A program made the translations under genes and the position numbers. Positions 8,200-16,463 of a DNA stretch of 64,000 bases are shown in pieces. Positions within the stretch are counted from its first letter, which is position 1, and each line of letters begins with the position of its first letter. The DNA comes from Rufibacter sp. DG15C (GTDB taxonomy: Bacteria > Bacteroidota > Bacteroidia > Cytophagales > Hymenobacteraceae). The stretch spans positions 2,728,001-2,792,000 of the forward strand of contig NZ_CP010776.1 in NCBI RefSeq assembly GCF_001577755.1, read 5' to 3'. The notes beneath the pieces were generated by a model. The model saw only the letters and a program-made list of their open reading frames with translations. It did not search any database and was not told the DNA's origin.

Positions 8200-9111
8200 A
8201 TGAAACAGCCATCATCATTTTCTGTAGGCCATTGGTTTTTGGGCGTGGCCCTGTGCGCCCTTAGTGTATCTTCCTGCGCCCAGAAGGGCTACCAAAGCTC
8301 CCAGGTGTTGCGGGACGTTGAGATCCTGGCCGCCGACTCCATGGGCGGCAGGCTGCCCAACACGCCTGGTCACGCCAAAGCTCAGCAGTACTTAATGAAA
8401 CGCTTCAAAGAGGTAGGACTGACGCCCATTTTGCAACCCTTTCAGTTTACCTCTAGGGCTACCAAAGAGCAGACGCCTGGGTCTAACATCATAGGCACCA
8501 TTGCGGGCAAGTCAGAGAAAGTGATTGTCATTACGGCACACTATGACCACGTGGGTACTCGTAATGGGATCATCTTTAACGGCGCGGATGATGACGCCTC
8601 TGGGATAGGTGCTTTATTGGCCATTGCTACCCATTTCAATGCCCAGAAGCCACAGCACACGCTTTATTTTGTGGCCTTTGACGCCGAGGAGCAGGGCCTG
8701 GCTGGTTCAAAAGCATTTGTAGAAAACCTGCCCATCGCTAAGGAAAGAATCCTCCTGAACGTGAACATGGACATGCTCAGCATCTCGGCTAAGAATGAGT
8801 TGTATGCGGCGGGCACGTTCCATTACCCGTGGTTAAAACCCATCCTAGACCAAGTTAAAACCCCTGAGGGACTCACCCTGAAACAGGGGCACGATAGGCC
8901 AGAGCAAGGGCACGATGACTGGACCTTGCAGTCAGACCATGGCAGCTTCCATAGAAAGCAGATTCCGTTTGTGTATTTTGGGGTGGAGGACCATCCGCAC
9001 TACCACAAAGAGACAGATGAATTCAAGAACATCCACCAGCCGTTTTACCTTAAGTCTGTGGAGACTGTGTTGAACGCCGTTCAGCTTTTAGATAAGCAAA
9101 TTCCTTTATAA
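8200..9111 (+). CDS. M28 family metallopeptidase lipoprotein
   Basis: A 303-residue predicted lipoprotein: a hydrophobic signal ends in SVSSC, a plausible lipobox. ATG 8200 is chosen over an upstream TTG because it starts this signal. M28 zinc motifs are present: AHYDHVG (first His), GADDDASG (bridging Asp), DAEEQGLAGS (catalytic and ligand Glu), NMDML and a C-terminal His region. M28 enzymes are aminopeptidases or glutaminyl cyclase relatives; peptide scavenging at the cell surface is likely. A second, larger M28 lipoprotein is at 17867-19549. Confidence 0.87.
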   Translation: MKQPSSFSVGHWFLGVALCALSVSSCAQKGYQSSQVLRDVEILAADSMGGRLPNTPGHAKAQQYLMKRFKEVGLTPILQPFQFTSRATKEQTPGSNIIGTIAGKSEKVIVITAHYDHVGTRNGIIFNGADDDASGIGALLAIATHFNAQKPQHTLYFVAFDAEEQGLAGSKAFVENLPIAKERILLNVNMDMLSISAKNELYAAGTFHYPWLKPILDQVKTPEGLTLKQGHDRPEQGHDDWTLQSDHGSFHRKQIPFVYFGVEDHPHYHKETDEFKNIHQPFYLKSVETVLNAVQLLDKQIPL

Positions 9112-9131
9112 AATAATAGATAATTTATAGG

Positions 9132-9177
9132 ATATTCCCATTCAATTGCATAGCTGCAAATGGATGGGAATATTTTG
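9132..9177 (+). terminator. Terminator after M28 gene
   Basis: A long hairpin: outer stem ATATTCCCAT / ATGGGAATAT, inner stem TTGCA / TGCAA around TAGC, then TTTTGTT. It starts 20 bases after the M28 stop. Confidence 0.7.
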
Positions 9178-9231
9178 TTAATCCCTGTTTATCAAGGTAT
9201 TATACCGTGTTTTCTTGGATAAATAACCATA

Positions 9232-9255
9232 TGTTCTTTAAATCGTTAAAGAGCA
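9232..9255. promoter_or_regulatory. Inverted repeat upstream of 3D-domain gene
   Basis: TGTTCTTTAA - ATCG - TTAAAGAGCA, a 10-base inverted repeat with one mismatch, 38 bases before the ATG of the 3D-domain protein in an AT-rich leader. It could be an operator; no regulator gene adjoins it. Confidence 0.35.
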
Positions 9256-9292
9256 TAGAGTTTTAAATCGATGTTCCACCAATTAAGAAAGC

Positions 9293-9781
9293 ATGGTTAA
9301 GAACCACACGTATGGATTATTACTGCTCATTTTATTTCCGTTTCTAAAAGAGATTACCGGCTCTACCACGCCGGCCCCAGCCAAGCCGGTACCCGCTAGA
9401 GTTGTCTCTTTTCCTGCACCACCCGTAGTGGAAGCAGCTCCCGCTCCAGAAATCATTGAAGTAGATGCCTCTATCTATCATCCAGAGGCCGCGCAGACAG
9501 ATGATTCCCCATTGATCACCGCAGATGGTTCCCGCATTAATCCCAAGAACCCCAAGAAGCATCGTTGGCTGGCATTGTCCCGCAACCTGCTTACTAGATG
9601 GGGAGGAGATTTTGATTATGGCGACTCTGTGAAGGTAACAGGTATTTCAAAAGAACTAGATGGCATATATGTAGTAAGAGATGCCATGCACCGCAGAATC
9701 AGAAACAGAGTTGACATTCTGGTGGGACCCAAAGACAAAGCAATGGGTTTCTGGCAAGACGTAGAGCTGACTAAGCTGTAA
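9293..9781 (+). CDS. Exported 3D-domain (RlpA-like barrel) protein
   Basis: A 162-residue protein with an N-terminal hydrophobic signal or anchor (residues 8-20), a Pro/Ala-rich linker (25-60) and a C-terminal double-psi beta-barrel-like domain. The segments ADGSRI, HRWLALSRNLL, YGDSVKV, GIYVVRDAMHRR and VDILVG match the 3D (Asp-Asp-Asp) family found in MltA and YuiC-type cell-wall enzymes. A peptidoglycan-related role outside the cytoplasmic membrane is likely. Whether it retains lytic activity is not clear from sequence. Confidence 0.7.
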   Translation: MVKNHTYGLLLLILFPFLKEITGSTTPAPAKPVPARVVSFPAPPVVEAAPAPEIIEVDASIYHPEAAQTDDSPLITADGSRINPKNPKKHRWLALSRNLLTRWGGDFDYGDSVKVTGISKELDGIYVVRDAMHRRIRNRVDILVGPKDKAMGFWQDVELTKL

Positions 9782-9805
9782 TAGCAATTTCTTTTCACCT
9801 ATATG

Positions 9806-9834
9806 CCCAACCTCTCTCCAGGTTGGGTTTTTTT
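9806..9834 (+). terminator. Intrinsic terminator
   Basis: CCCAACC / GGTTGGG stem with an 8-base loop and a run of seven T, 25 bases after the 3D-domain gene. Confidence 0.88.
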
Positions 9835-9997
9835 ATGTCTTTTTCTGAAAGGTGAAAAGCGCCTCTGCATTGAGATAGAAGGGTTTTGATGCCACCAAAC
9901 CAACTCCATAAGAATATAGGTTTTTCAAATTGGCATGGTTTTTCATTTAAACACGGCAAGAACGCAGGTGTTCAAAAACATGATAAATCTATACCAG

Positions 9998-10675
9998 ATG
10001 AAAAAGATACTAGTAGCGGCATTGGCGTTGGTAGCCGGCGTAGTGACCGAAGGATTTGCCCAGGACGGGGGCATGAAAGTGGGCTTTAGAGGCGGCTACG
10101 GCATGGCCGGCTGGCAAGGCGAAACCATGAAGAGCGTCAACGACATGCTGGAGTTTACAGACGGCAACGTGAAGACCAAGATGCGCCCTGGGTTCCATGG
10201 TGGCATGTATGTGAGCATACCCCTGGGTGCAGGCTTTGAGTTTGAACCGGGCGTGCAGTACGCACAAAAAGGGATGGTGCTGGAAGGGACCGTGCCAGGC
10301 AAGGCAGGTGAGTATATGAACGCCAAGGTTACCGTCACCAACAAATCAGATTACATAGAGGTGCCTTTGCTGGCCAAGCTGTATGTAGCTGGGGGCTTGA
10401 ATTTGTTTGCCGGGCCGCAGGTGTCCCTACTGGTGAACAACAAGCTTAACGTGAGCGCAGGGGCTTTGGGTATTTCTGCCTACAACAATGACTTTGACTG
10501 GGACATGGGGCAACGCCAGATAGACGTAGGGATGGCCGCCGGACTGGGCTACCAGTTTGCCAATGGCTTAAACCTGAGCGGAAGCTATGACATGGGCTTA
10601 ACCACCGTGGACGAGGGAGCAGATTATAAAACCTATAACCATGGCTTTAAAGGCTCCATAGGGTTTAGGTTCTAA
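9998..10675 (+). CDS. Outer-membrane beta-barrel protein (porin-like)
   Basis: A 225-residue exported protein. ATG 9998 starts a standard signal peptide (MKKILVAALALVAG, cleavage near GFAQ); earlier in-frame starts only add hydrophilic residues. The mature part consists of alternating amphipathic strands with Gly and aromatic residues (VGFRGGYGMAGW, FEFEPGVQYAQKG) and ends in an outer-membrane-type terminal strand with final Phe (GSIGFRF). It resembles the small eight-stranded barrels that are abundant in Bacteroidota. Ligand unknown. Confidence 0.8.
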   Translation: MKKILVAALALVAGVVTEGFAQDGGMKVGFRGGYGMAGWQGETMKSVNDMLEFTDGNVKTKMRPGFHGGMYVSIPLGAGFEFEPGVQYAQKGMVLEGTVPGKAGEYMNAKVTVTNKSDYIEVPLLAKLYVAGGLNLFAGPQVSLLVNNKLNVSAGALGISAYNNDFDWDMGQRQIDVGMAAGLGYQFANGLNLSGSYDMGLTTVDEGADYKTYNHGFKGSIGFRF

Positions 10676-10710
10676 AAAGATATAGTGAATGTGTTATAGG
10701 ATAAGGTAAG

Positions 10711-10739
10711 AAAAGCGGCGGGCATTGCCCGCCGCTTTT
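10711..10739. terminator. Bidirectional terminator between convergent genes
   Basis: A perfect 13-base inverted repeat (AAAAGCGGCGGGC and complement) around ATT, with an A tract on one side and a T tract on the other. It serves the beta-barrel gene and the DUF2383 gene. Confidence 0.9.
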
Positions 10740-10741
10740 CT

Positions 10742-11470
10742 TTATGCCTTCTTAGATTTGCTAGAAGTGCCTTTTCCGGTAGAGCCGGCAGTAGACCCGT
10801 TAGAGCCTTCCTTCTTGCCCAGACCAGACAGGTCAATGTTTTTGGTTAGGCTGGTAATACCGGCCATCAATTTATCCGTTGGTATGCGCTTGGTGATCAA
10901 TCCATATACCAAAGCGGCTCCTGCGGCGGCACCCGCGGCGTACAAAGCCGTCTTTAAAGGCGTAAGCCCTTGGGCTGAAGAACCGTTGCTGGAGTAGTCT
11001 CCCTGATAGAAAGAATCTGGTGAAGATGAGCCCCGCATCTGGTGCAGACGTTGCAATACTTCAGAAGAAGCCTCGCGCTGGCGCAAGATAGTGCCACGCA
11101 CGTCATACGGCAGTTCATGGTCTAAGGCGTCACGGTAGGCTTTCTGGGCCCACTCTTCGCCATATATGTTGGAGCCTAAAATGGCATCTTCGTCGCGGCC
11201 AGTCAAGGCAGCTTTAAAGTCCATCCACTGGCGGTACAGCTTTCCTTTGACCGTGGTGTCACGCTCTGGGCTTCCGCCGTGGCGCTGAATGATCATGTTC
11301 AATTCATTGGCAAACGCCAAACGCTGCTGAGAGAATTTGCGGTAGATGTCTCTGCGCAAGTCATCTTTGGTTTCCTGGGCGGCGCGCTCGTAGCCTTCCA
11401 TCCCGTCATGGACAAACTCGTTGAGTTCTCTTAGAACCGCAACAATTTTCTTGTTTTCGTTTGATGGCAT
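10742..11470 (-). CDS. DUF2383 / PA2169-family four-helix-bundle protein
   Basis: A 242-residue protein whose first ~150 residues match the ferritin-like DUF2383 family: VLRELNEFVHDGMEGYERAA, then paired helices with RRDIYRKFSQQR and LDHELPYDVRGTILRQ. A hydrophobic segment near residues 183-200 and a Gly/Ser/Lys-rich tail follow. ATG 11470 replaces a TTG seven codons upstream. The family is linked to stress and envelope conditions but its biochemical role is not established. It converges on the beta-barrel gene across a shared terminator. Confidence 0.75.
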   Translation of the reverse strand: MPSNENKKIVAVLRELNEFVHDGMEGYERAAQETKDDLRRDIYRKFSQQRLAFANELNMIIQRHGGSPERDTTVKGKLYRQWMDFKAALTGRDEDAILGSNIYGEEWAQKAYRDALDHELPYDVRGTILRQREASSEVLQRLHQMRGSSSPDSFYQGDYSSNGSSAQGLTPLKTALYAAGAAAGAALVYGLITKRIPTDKLMAGITSLTKNIDLSGLGKKEGSNGSTAGSTGKGTSSKSKKA

Positions 11471-11563
11471 ATTGGTGGTTTTGGTTTTCAACTCATATCA
11501 ACGTGAACCAACCATGCAGGGTTAAACAAAATAGAACTATAGAGGACAAACTTAGGTGAAAAA

Positions 11564-12676
11564 CTACTCGCAGTTGGCAAAGAACTGCAGCATTCCTTTA
11601 CGGCCGCTCTCCAGCAAAGTCTGCTTGTCCTTCTCAGACAATCGCTTGATTTTAGGCCCGAAACCTGCCGTGCTCACAGACACCGTCCGGTCCCAGTCGG
11701 CGGGGGTAAGCTCATGGCGGTTCAGGTTTTCGGCCACAATACGGTAGAAGGCGTTTATGTAATCTGTGAAGGAATCAATAGAGTTGGGTGCCAGTCCTTT
11801 CCGCTCCAAGTCATAGGCAATCTGCTCTTCGTGGTCCAGGCGTATGCCAATGGTCTCTGGGTTAATGAACCGGGTCTTGGGCATTTCTGCTGATGCTCCA
11901 GCAGCGAAATATTTGGGGTGGTCAAACACTAGCAAGGGGAAATCCATGAGCACGCCGCCGTCTACCATCACGTCTGTGACATGGTTGGGCTGCGGCGTTG
12001 GGTACACTTTACCGGTGCTGTCCATGAATACCGCCTGAAAAAACATGGGAATGGACATGGAGATACGTACCGCGTCCTTCACGCGCATGTTAGGATACGT
12101 CTCATGACTGAAAATCTCAGTGCGTTGCCGGGATAGGTTGGTGCCCGTAATGTACAAATCTCTATAGCCGTTTTTTCCTGCCAGCGCATGTAGTTCCTGA
12201 AAGGTAAGATCGGCGTTTCCGGTGCGTTTCTCAATGAGGGCAGAGATCCATTGTGTGAACTTTTCGCCGCGGTACCAGCCGTAGCGGTTGGCCATGCGCG
12301 TGAAGCCGCCGATGAACAGGAACCGCCCATCTGCGAACTTCTGAACGGGCGTCTCAAAGGTTACTTTGGTGATTTCCTGCGGTGAATACCCTACTGCTAA
12401 CAAACACGCCTGAATAGCCCCTGCGGACGTTCCTGAAATACGCTCAATGGGCTGTAAAAACCCGCGTTTGTCCAGTTCTGCCAGCGCGCCGCCATACGCA
12501 ATACCCCTGATGCCGCCGCCCTCCAACGCCAAGTTTTTGTAGACATGGGTAGGCGTGGCCGTTTGCGCGAAGGTGATGGTTGGTGAGAGACTTAGAGAAA
12601 GAAACAGGCTGAAGGAAATCCGTTTTAAGGCTATTTTCCGGAAATCAGGGCAAAAACGAAGCGGCATAAAGGGCAT
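11564..12676 (-). CDS. Patatin-like phospholipase, exported
   Basis: A 370-residue acyl hydrolase. Motifs: LEGGGIRG (oxyanion hole), GTSAG (nucleophile Ser) and VDGG (catalytic Asp). A hydrophobic signal (FSLFLSLSLSP, cleavage near TFAQ) suggests export. The only ATG codons available (12676 and 12667) lie beyond PAL38 copy 4, so the palindrome is translated as about residues 7-19, just before the signal core. This means the repeat now supplies the basic n-region of the signal peptide. Substrate is probably a membrane lipid; not determinable here. Confidence 0.85.
   Translation of the reverse strand: MPFMPLRFCPDFRKIALKRISFSLFLSLSLSPTITFAQTATPTHVYKNLALEGGGIRGIAYGGALAELDKRGFLQPIERISGTSAGAIQACLLAVGYSPQEITKVTFETPVQKFADGRFLFIGGFTRMANRYGWYRGEKFTQWISALIEKRTGNADLTFQELHALAGKNGYRDLYITGTNLSRQRTEIFSHETYPNMRVKDAVRISMSIPMFFQAVFMDSTGKVYPTPQPNHVTDVMVDGGVLMDFPLLVFDHPKYFAAGASAEMPKTRFINPETIGIRLDHEEQIAYDLERKGLAPNSIDSFTDYINAFYRIVAENLNRHELTPADWDRTVSVSTAGFGPKIKRLSEKDKQTLLESGRKGMLQFFANCE
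12621..12658. repeat. PAL38 palindrome, copy 4 (inside patatin 5' coding end)
   Basis: Left arm CGTTTTAAGGCTATTTT, loop CCGG, right arm AAATCAGGGCAAAAACG. This is the clearest copy lying inside a coding sequence: no start codon exists downstream of it in the patatin frame before the signal peptide. Confidence 0.8.
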
Positions 12677-12772
12677 TCAGAAGATTATGAGCACAAGTTA
12701 CTCAATTGGTTAAGTATTCCTGAAGACTCTTCTAGTTCCTGCTATCTATTATTTAGGGAGGCCTGAAAAAGA

Positions 12773-12820
12773 AATGTCGTTTTTGGCCTGTTTTCCGAGA
12801 AACAGGCCAAAAACGACATT
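12773..12820. repeat. PAL38 palindrome, copy 5 (extended stem)
   Basis: Core 12778-12815 with nearly ideal arms and loop CCGA; flanks AATGT and ACATT lengthen the stem to about 22 pairs. Lies between the patatin start and the 3' end of the 183-residue gene. Confidence 0.9.
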
Positions 12821-12823
12821 TAC

Positions 12824-12866
12824 AAGTCTATTGTCTATCGTCTAATATCTAGATCTAGCGTCTTAC
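12824..12866. repeat. Seven-base periodic repeat, locus 1
   Basis: Consecutive heptads AAGTCTA, TTGTCTA, TCGTCTA, ATATCTA, GATCTAG, then CGTCTTA after a phase slip, directly 3' of the 183-residue gene. Related runs lie at 13632-13708 and 27990-28021. Confidence 0.6.
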
Positions 12867-12869
12867 AAC

Positions 12870-13421
12870 TCAATCCACCTCAAACTCCATAGGCAAGTTA
12901 AACGGCAGTTGGCGGCGTTTGCTGCGGCCGTTCAAGTCTTCAAGAAACATATTGAGCGTGTCCTGGTACTCTAGGTGGTAGTCTTCGTGCAGGTGCTTTC
13001 TAATGAGCATGATGGTGCGCAACACCATGCGCGCCGTGGCTACATAAAAGGTTTTGTAAACGCTCTCAAACTGTCCTGTGAAATTGTCAAAGATGAGTTG
13101 CAACGTGTAGATGTGCAGTTCTATCTCGCCTTTGCGGTCTTTAGTAATGCGTTGGTAGCGGGCAATTTCCTGGGTTACCTTTTTCATGCCGCGACTCAAG
13201 GCCTTGCTCAGGCTTCTCCCGGATACGGTGAACAGAATCTCATGGATGGCCTCAGAACTGCGCTCAAATACGGTCTCCTGGGTAATCTCATCCAGCAGCT
13301 CATAGGCCAGCGTGTCATAGGCTTCGGCGTCTTTGCGCACCAACCGCAGAATCAGGGCTTCCTTTTCTTTCTCACTTAGCTTTTTCACCGCCTGTTTAAA
13401 CGGGGCAGAAGGTACGGGCAT
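12870..13421 (-). CDS. Conserved-looking hypothetical protein, helical
   Basis: A 183-residue soluble protein without signal peptide or Cys. It is rich in amphipathic helix (KKLSEKEKEALILRLVRKD, MVLRTIMLIRKHLHEDYHLEYQDTL) with many charged residues, so an all-helical fold is likely. I do not recognise a family with catalytic motifs. It is flanked by repeats on both sides and is probably monocistronic. Codon usage looks like that of the neighbours, so it is probably a native gene. Confidence 0.65.
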   Translation of the reverse strand: MPVPSAPFKQAVKKLSEKEKEALILRLVRKDAEAYDTLAYELLDEITQETVFERSSEAIHEILFTVSGRSLSKALSRGMKKVTQEIARYQRITKDRKGEIELHIYTLQLIFDNFTGQFESVYKTFYVATARMVLRTIMLIRKHLHEDYHLEYQDTLNMFLEDLNGRSKRRQLPFNLPMEFEVD

Positions 13422-13631
13422 GCTATTAATTAAAAATTGATAATTAAGAATTAATAATTGGGAAAGCCTCTGATAAATAGGCTTCGCTCAAATCTTTAGC
13501 AAAAGTACGGGTTTGTTAGCAAAAGCGTTCATAGTGGCTTGGTAATGAGGCGAAATTCTTGCAAATGGTGGTTGGTTTGCTTTTGCTTAAGTTAGTTTGA
13601 GCTACTTTCTCTATGGGCTTCAAAGAAGTTT

Positions 13632-13708
13632 AATGTCTTGAATCTTGCATCTAAAGTCTGGCAAAAATTGAAGTCTTGCGTCCTGTGTCTTACATCTTGT
13701 GTCTCTAT
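13632..13708. repeat. Seven-base periodic repeat, locus 2, in a 320-base gene-free stretch
   Basis: The gap 13422-13741 holds an AT-rich segment (13425-13460), then heptads ATGTCTT, GAATCTT, GCATCTA, AAGTCTG, a short break, AGTCTTG, CGTCCTG, TGTCTTA, CATCTTG, TGTCTCT. The run ends 34 bases before the aminopeptidase P gene. Nothing else was recognised in the gap. Confidence 0.6.
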
Positions 13709-13741
13709 TATGTAATTTGAGCCGCAAACAGACTTGAGATT

Positions 13742-15520
13742 ATGAGCCATACAGATAGATTAGCCGGCATACGGCAACAGATGCAGGAGCAGGGCGTGAA
13801 TGCGTATATCATCCCTTCGGCGGACCCGCACATGAGTGAGTACCTACCCGACTATTACAAGGGCATTTACTTCGCCTCGGGCTTTACCGGTTCGGCGGGC
13901 ACGCTCGTGATAACGCCAGACTTTGCCGGCCTCTGGACCGATGCCCGCTATTTTGAGCAGGCCGAAGAGCAATTGGCTGGCTTCGGTTTTGAATTGGTGA
14001 AACTGAAAGTGCAGCACAGCCCCGAGTACATTCAATGGCTAGGCAGCCGCCTGAAAAAAGGGGAGACCGTGGCGTTTGACGGGCGCCTCATGTCTTTGCA
14101 ATTGGCCCAGCTTCTGCAACAGCAACTAGGCAGCCGCGGCATTCAGTTAGCCGGACAGCATGATTTCCTGAACGCCGTCTGGGCTGACAGACCATCCTTG
14201 CCTACGGCGCCGGCTTTTTTGCTGGATGAGAAAATCACCGGCAAATCTGCAGAAGAAAAACTACAGGAGGTGCGCTCAGCGTTGAAAGTGGCTGGAGCGG
14301 ATTATCATTTAATCTCTTCCCTGGATGACATTGCCTGGCTCTTTAACCTGCGCGGCAGCGACGTGAAAGCCAATCCGGTGGTGCTGAGCTTCGCGCTGAT
14401 AAGCCAGGACAAGGCCGTTCTATTTATTGACGACGTTAAGCTCACAGACCAGGACAAAGCACGCTTAGAGAAAGCTGGCGTAACCTTGCAGGCCTATGAC
14501 GCAGTGGCCAACGCCCTAAGCCAACTACCTGCTTCTTCTACCATCTTCCTGGACCCGAAACGTACCTGCCAGGCCTTGTTTGAACAAGTGCCTACCCAAA
14601 TGGGCGTGGTGCAGGACACCAACCCAAGCACAGTCTTAAAGGCGGTGAAGAACGAAGTAGAGGCGGCCAATACCAGAATCACTATGGTGAAAGACGGCGT
14701 AGCCTTGACCCGTTTCTTTAAATGGCTGGAAGAGAACCTGGGCAAAACAGAAATCACCGAAATCTCTTTGGCCGACCAACTACGCGCCTTTAGAGCAGAG
14801 CAGGACGGTTTTGTGGGCGAAAGCTTTGACACCATTGCCGGCTACCGAGAGCACGGCGCTTTGCCCCACTATAAAGCTACCCCAGAAAGCGACGTGCCGC
14901 TCAAAGCCGAAGGATTGTTCCTGCTGGATTCGGGCGGGCAATACCAGACGGGTACCACAGACATTACCCGCGTCATCTCCTTGGGCAAACTCACCGAAGA
15001 AGAGAAAGCCGACTACACGCTGGTGTTGAAAGGCATGATTGACGGCTCCACGGCCCGCTTCCCGAAGGGCACGCGCGGCTACCAGATTGACGCCATCACC
15101 CGCAAGCCGCTCTGGGACCACGCCCGCAACTACGGCCACGGCACCGGCCACGGCGTAGGCTTCTTCCTGAACGTGCACGAAGGCCCGCATGTCTTCAACG
15201 CCACCCCTACGCCCATTGACATTGAACTGGGCATGATTACCTCAGTAGAGCCCGGAATTTACCGCCCGGGCCGCTATGGCATCCGCATAGAGAACCTGGT
15301 GCTGACCATTGTCGATGAAGTAAACGAGTTTGCCGAGTTCTATACCTTTGAGACCCTGACTCAGTTTATCATTGACACGGCACCGGTAAATAAGGATTTG
15401 CTGGAAAAACACCATATTCAATGGCTCAACAGCTACAACCAGGGCGTGGTGGAAAAGCTGGGACCGCACTTAACTGAAGAAGAATTAGCTTGGCTTAAAG
15501 AAAAGGCGATGGCTATTTAA
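13742..15520 (+). CDS. Xaa-Pro aminopeptidase (aminopeptidase P family, M24B)
   Basis: A 592-residue cytosolic enzyme that removes an N-terminal residue preceding proline. Two creatinase-like N-terminal domains (to about residue 310, with TGSAGTLVIT and WTDARYF) precede a pita-bread catalytic domain. Metal ligands: Asp in LLDSGGQY, Asp in TTDITR, His in GTGHGVG, Glu in SVEPGIY and Glu in RIENLVL. The length fits the long, eukaryote-like aminopeptidase P1 form rather than E. coli PepP. It is followed at once by its own terminator. Confidence 0.93.
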   Translation: MSHTDRLAGIRQQMQEQGVNAYIIPSADPHMSEYLPDYYKGIYFASGFTGSAGTLVITPDFAGLWTDARYFEQAEEQLAGFGFELVKLKVQHSPEYIQWLGSRLKKGETVAFDGRLMSLQLAQLLQQQLGSRGIQLAGQHDFLNAVWADRPSLPTAPAFLLDEKITGKSAEEKLQEVRSALKVAGADYHLISSLDDIAWLFNLRGSDVKANPVVLSFALISQDKAVLFIDDVKLTDQDKARLEKAGVTLQAYDAVANALSQLPASSTIFLDPKRTCQALFEQVPTQMGVVQDTNPSTVLKAVKNEVEAANTRITMVKDGVALTRFFKWLEENLGKTEITEISLADQLRAFRAEQDGFVGESFDTIAGYREHGALPHYKATPESDVPLKAEGLFLLDSGGQYQTGTTDITRVISLGKLTEEEKADYTLVLKGMIDGSTARFPKGTRGYQIDAITRKPLWDHARNYGHGTGHGVGFFLNVHEGPHVFNATPTPIDIELGMITSVEPGIYRPGRYGIRIENLVLTIVDEVNEFAEFYTFETLTQFIIDTAPVNKDLLEKHHIQWLNSYNQGVVEKLGPHLTEEELAWLKEKAMAI

Positions 15521-15537
15521 ATTTAAAAACCTAATTA

Positions 15538-15572
15538 GAAAGAGAGCGACACCAAAGGTGTTGCTCTCTTTC
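15538..15572 (+). terminator. Terminator after aminopeptidase P
   Basis: A 16-base inverted repeat with one internal mismatch (GAAAGAGAGC.ACACC and complement, AAA loop). Its T tract is shared with the left arm of PAL38 copy 6. Confidence 0.85.
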
Positions 15573-15609
15573 GTTTTTGGGCTGTTTTCCAGAAACCAGG
15601 GCAAAAGCG
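15572..15609. repeat. PAL38 palindrome, copy 6
   Basis: Left arm CGTTTTTGGGCTGTTTT, loop CCAG, right arm AAACCAGGGCAAAAGCG. It starts on the last stem base of the preceding terminator. Confidence 0.9.
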
Positions 15610-15694
15610 GCGGCTGTAAAAAAATATAGTTGTTAATTTTTCGGTTGTGGAGGGATGGTGGAAAGGCTTGTTTTGTAGTATAATCTAATACGCT

Positions 15695-16462
15695 ATGAGC
15701 CACTATACCACCTTCTTACAGCTTCATCAACAACCAGAACCTTTCCTGTTGGGTAACGCTTGGAACGTATCCAGCGCGCAGGCCCTGGAGAAAGCCGGCT
15801 TCAAGGCCATCGGGACTTCCAGCGCCGCTATTGCGCATTCCTTGGGCTATCAAGATGGAGAACAGATGCCTTTTTCTGAGTTGGTCTACATGGTTTCCAG
15901 AATAGTGCAGTGCGTAAAACTGCCAGTAACTGTAGACATAGAAACGGGCTATGCAGAAACCGCCGAAGAGATAGCAGAGAACATTGCCCAACTGCACCAA
16001 CTTGGGGTGGTAGGCATCAATCTGGAAGACTCAACCGTGCTGGGTGCCCGTACCCTGCAGCCCGCCGAAAGTTTTGCCCAAAAGCTGAAGCAGGTGAGAC
16101 AGTTGCTTGACCAAAAGCAGGTGCAGGTGTTTTTGAACATCAGGACAGACGCCTTTTTGCTTGGCCTGGAAGACGCGGTGCAAGAAACGCTTTATAGAGT
16201 GGGTCTGTACCAGGCCGCCGGAGCAGATGGTATTTTTGTGCCAGGCTTAGTGCGCTCAGAAGACATACGCCAGATAACTGCCGCTATCCACTTGCCTGTG
16301 AACGTGATGAGCCTGCCCACCCTGGCGCCTTTTGAGGAATTAGAGCAAGGCGGCGTGAAGCGGGTGAGCATGGGTAACTTCGGCCACCAAGCAGTCTATC
16401 AGCACATGGAAAATCAAATGCAGGCTATAAATACTACCAAGTCTTTCACATCTTTGTATTGA
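15695..16462 (+). CDS. Isocitrate lyase / PEP mutase family protein
   Basis: A 255-residue TIM-barrel protein of the ICL/PEPM superfamily. FLLGNAWNVSSAQALEKAGFKAIGTSSAAIAHSLGY is the family start (cut here as evidence only), with VDIETGY and GINLEDS supplying the Mg-binding acidic residues. The KKCG catalytic loop of isocitrate lyase is absent, so it is probably a C-C or P-C bond lyase of another subgroup, such as 2-methylisocitrate-lyase-like or phosphonopyruvate-type. It lies one base upstream of ada, so the two are co-transcribed. Confidence 0.8.
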   Translation: MSHYTTFLQLHQQPEPFLLGNAWNVSSAQALEKAGFKAIGTSSAAIAHSLGYQDGEQMPFSELVYMVSRIVQCVKLPVTVDIETGYAETAEEIAENIAQLHQLGVVGINLEDSTVLGARTLQPAESFAQKLKQVRQLLDQKQVQVFLNIRTDAFLLGLEDAVQETLYRVGLYQAAGADGIFVPGLVRSEDIRQITAAIHLPVNVMSLPTLAPFEELEQGGVKRVSMGNFGHQAVYQHMENQMQAINTTKSFTSLY

Positions 16463-16463
16463 T

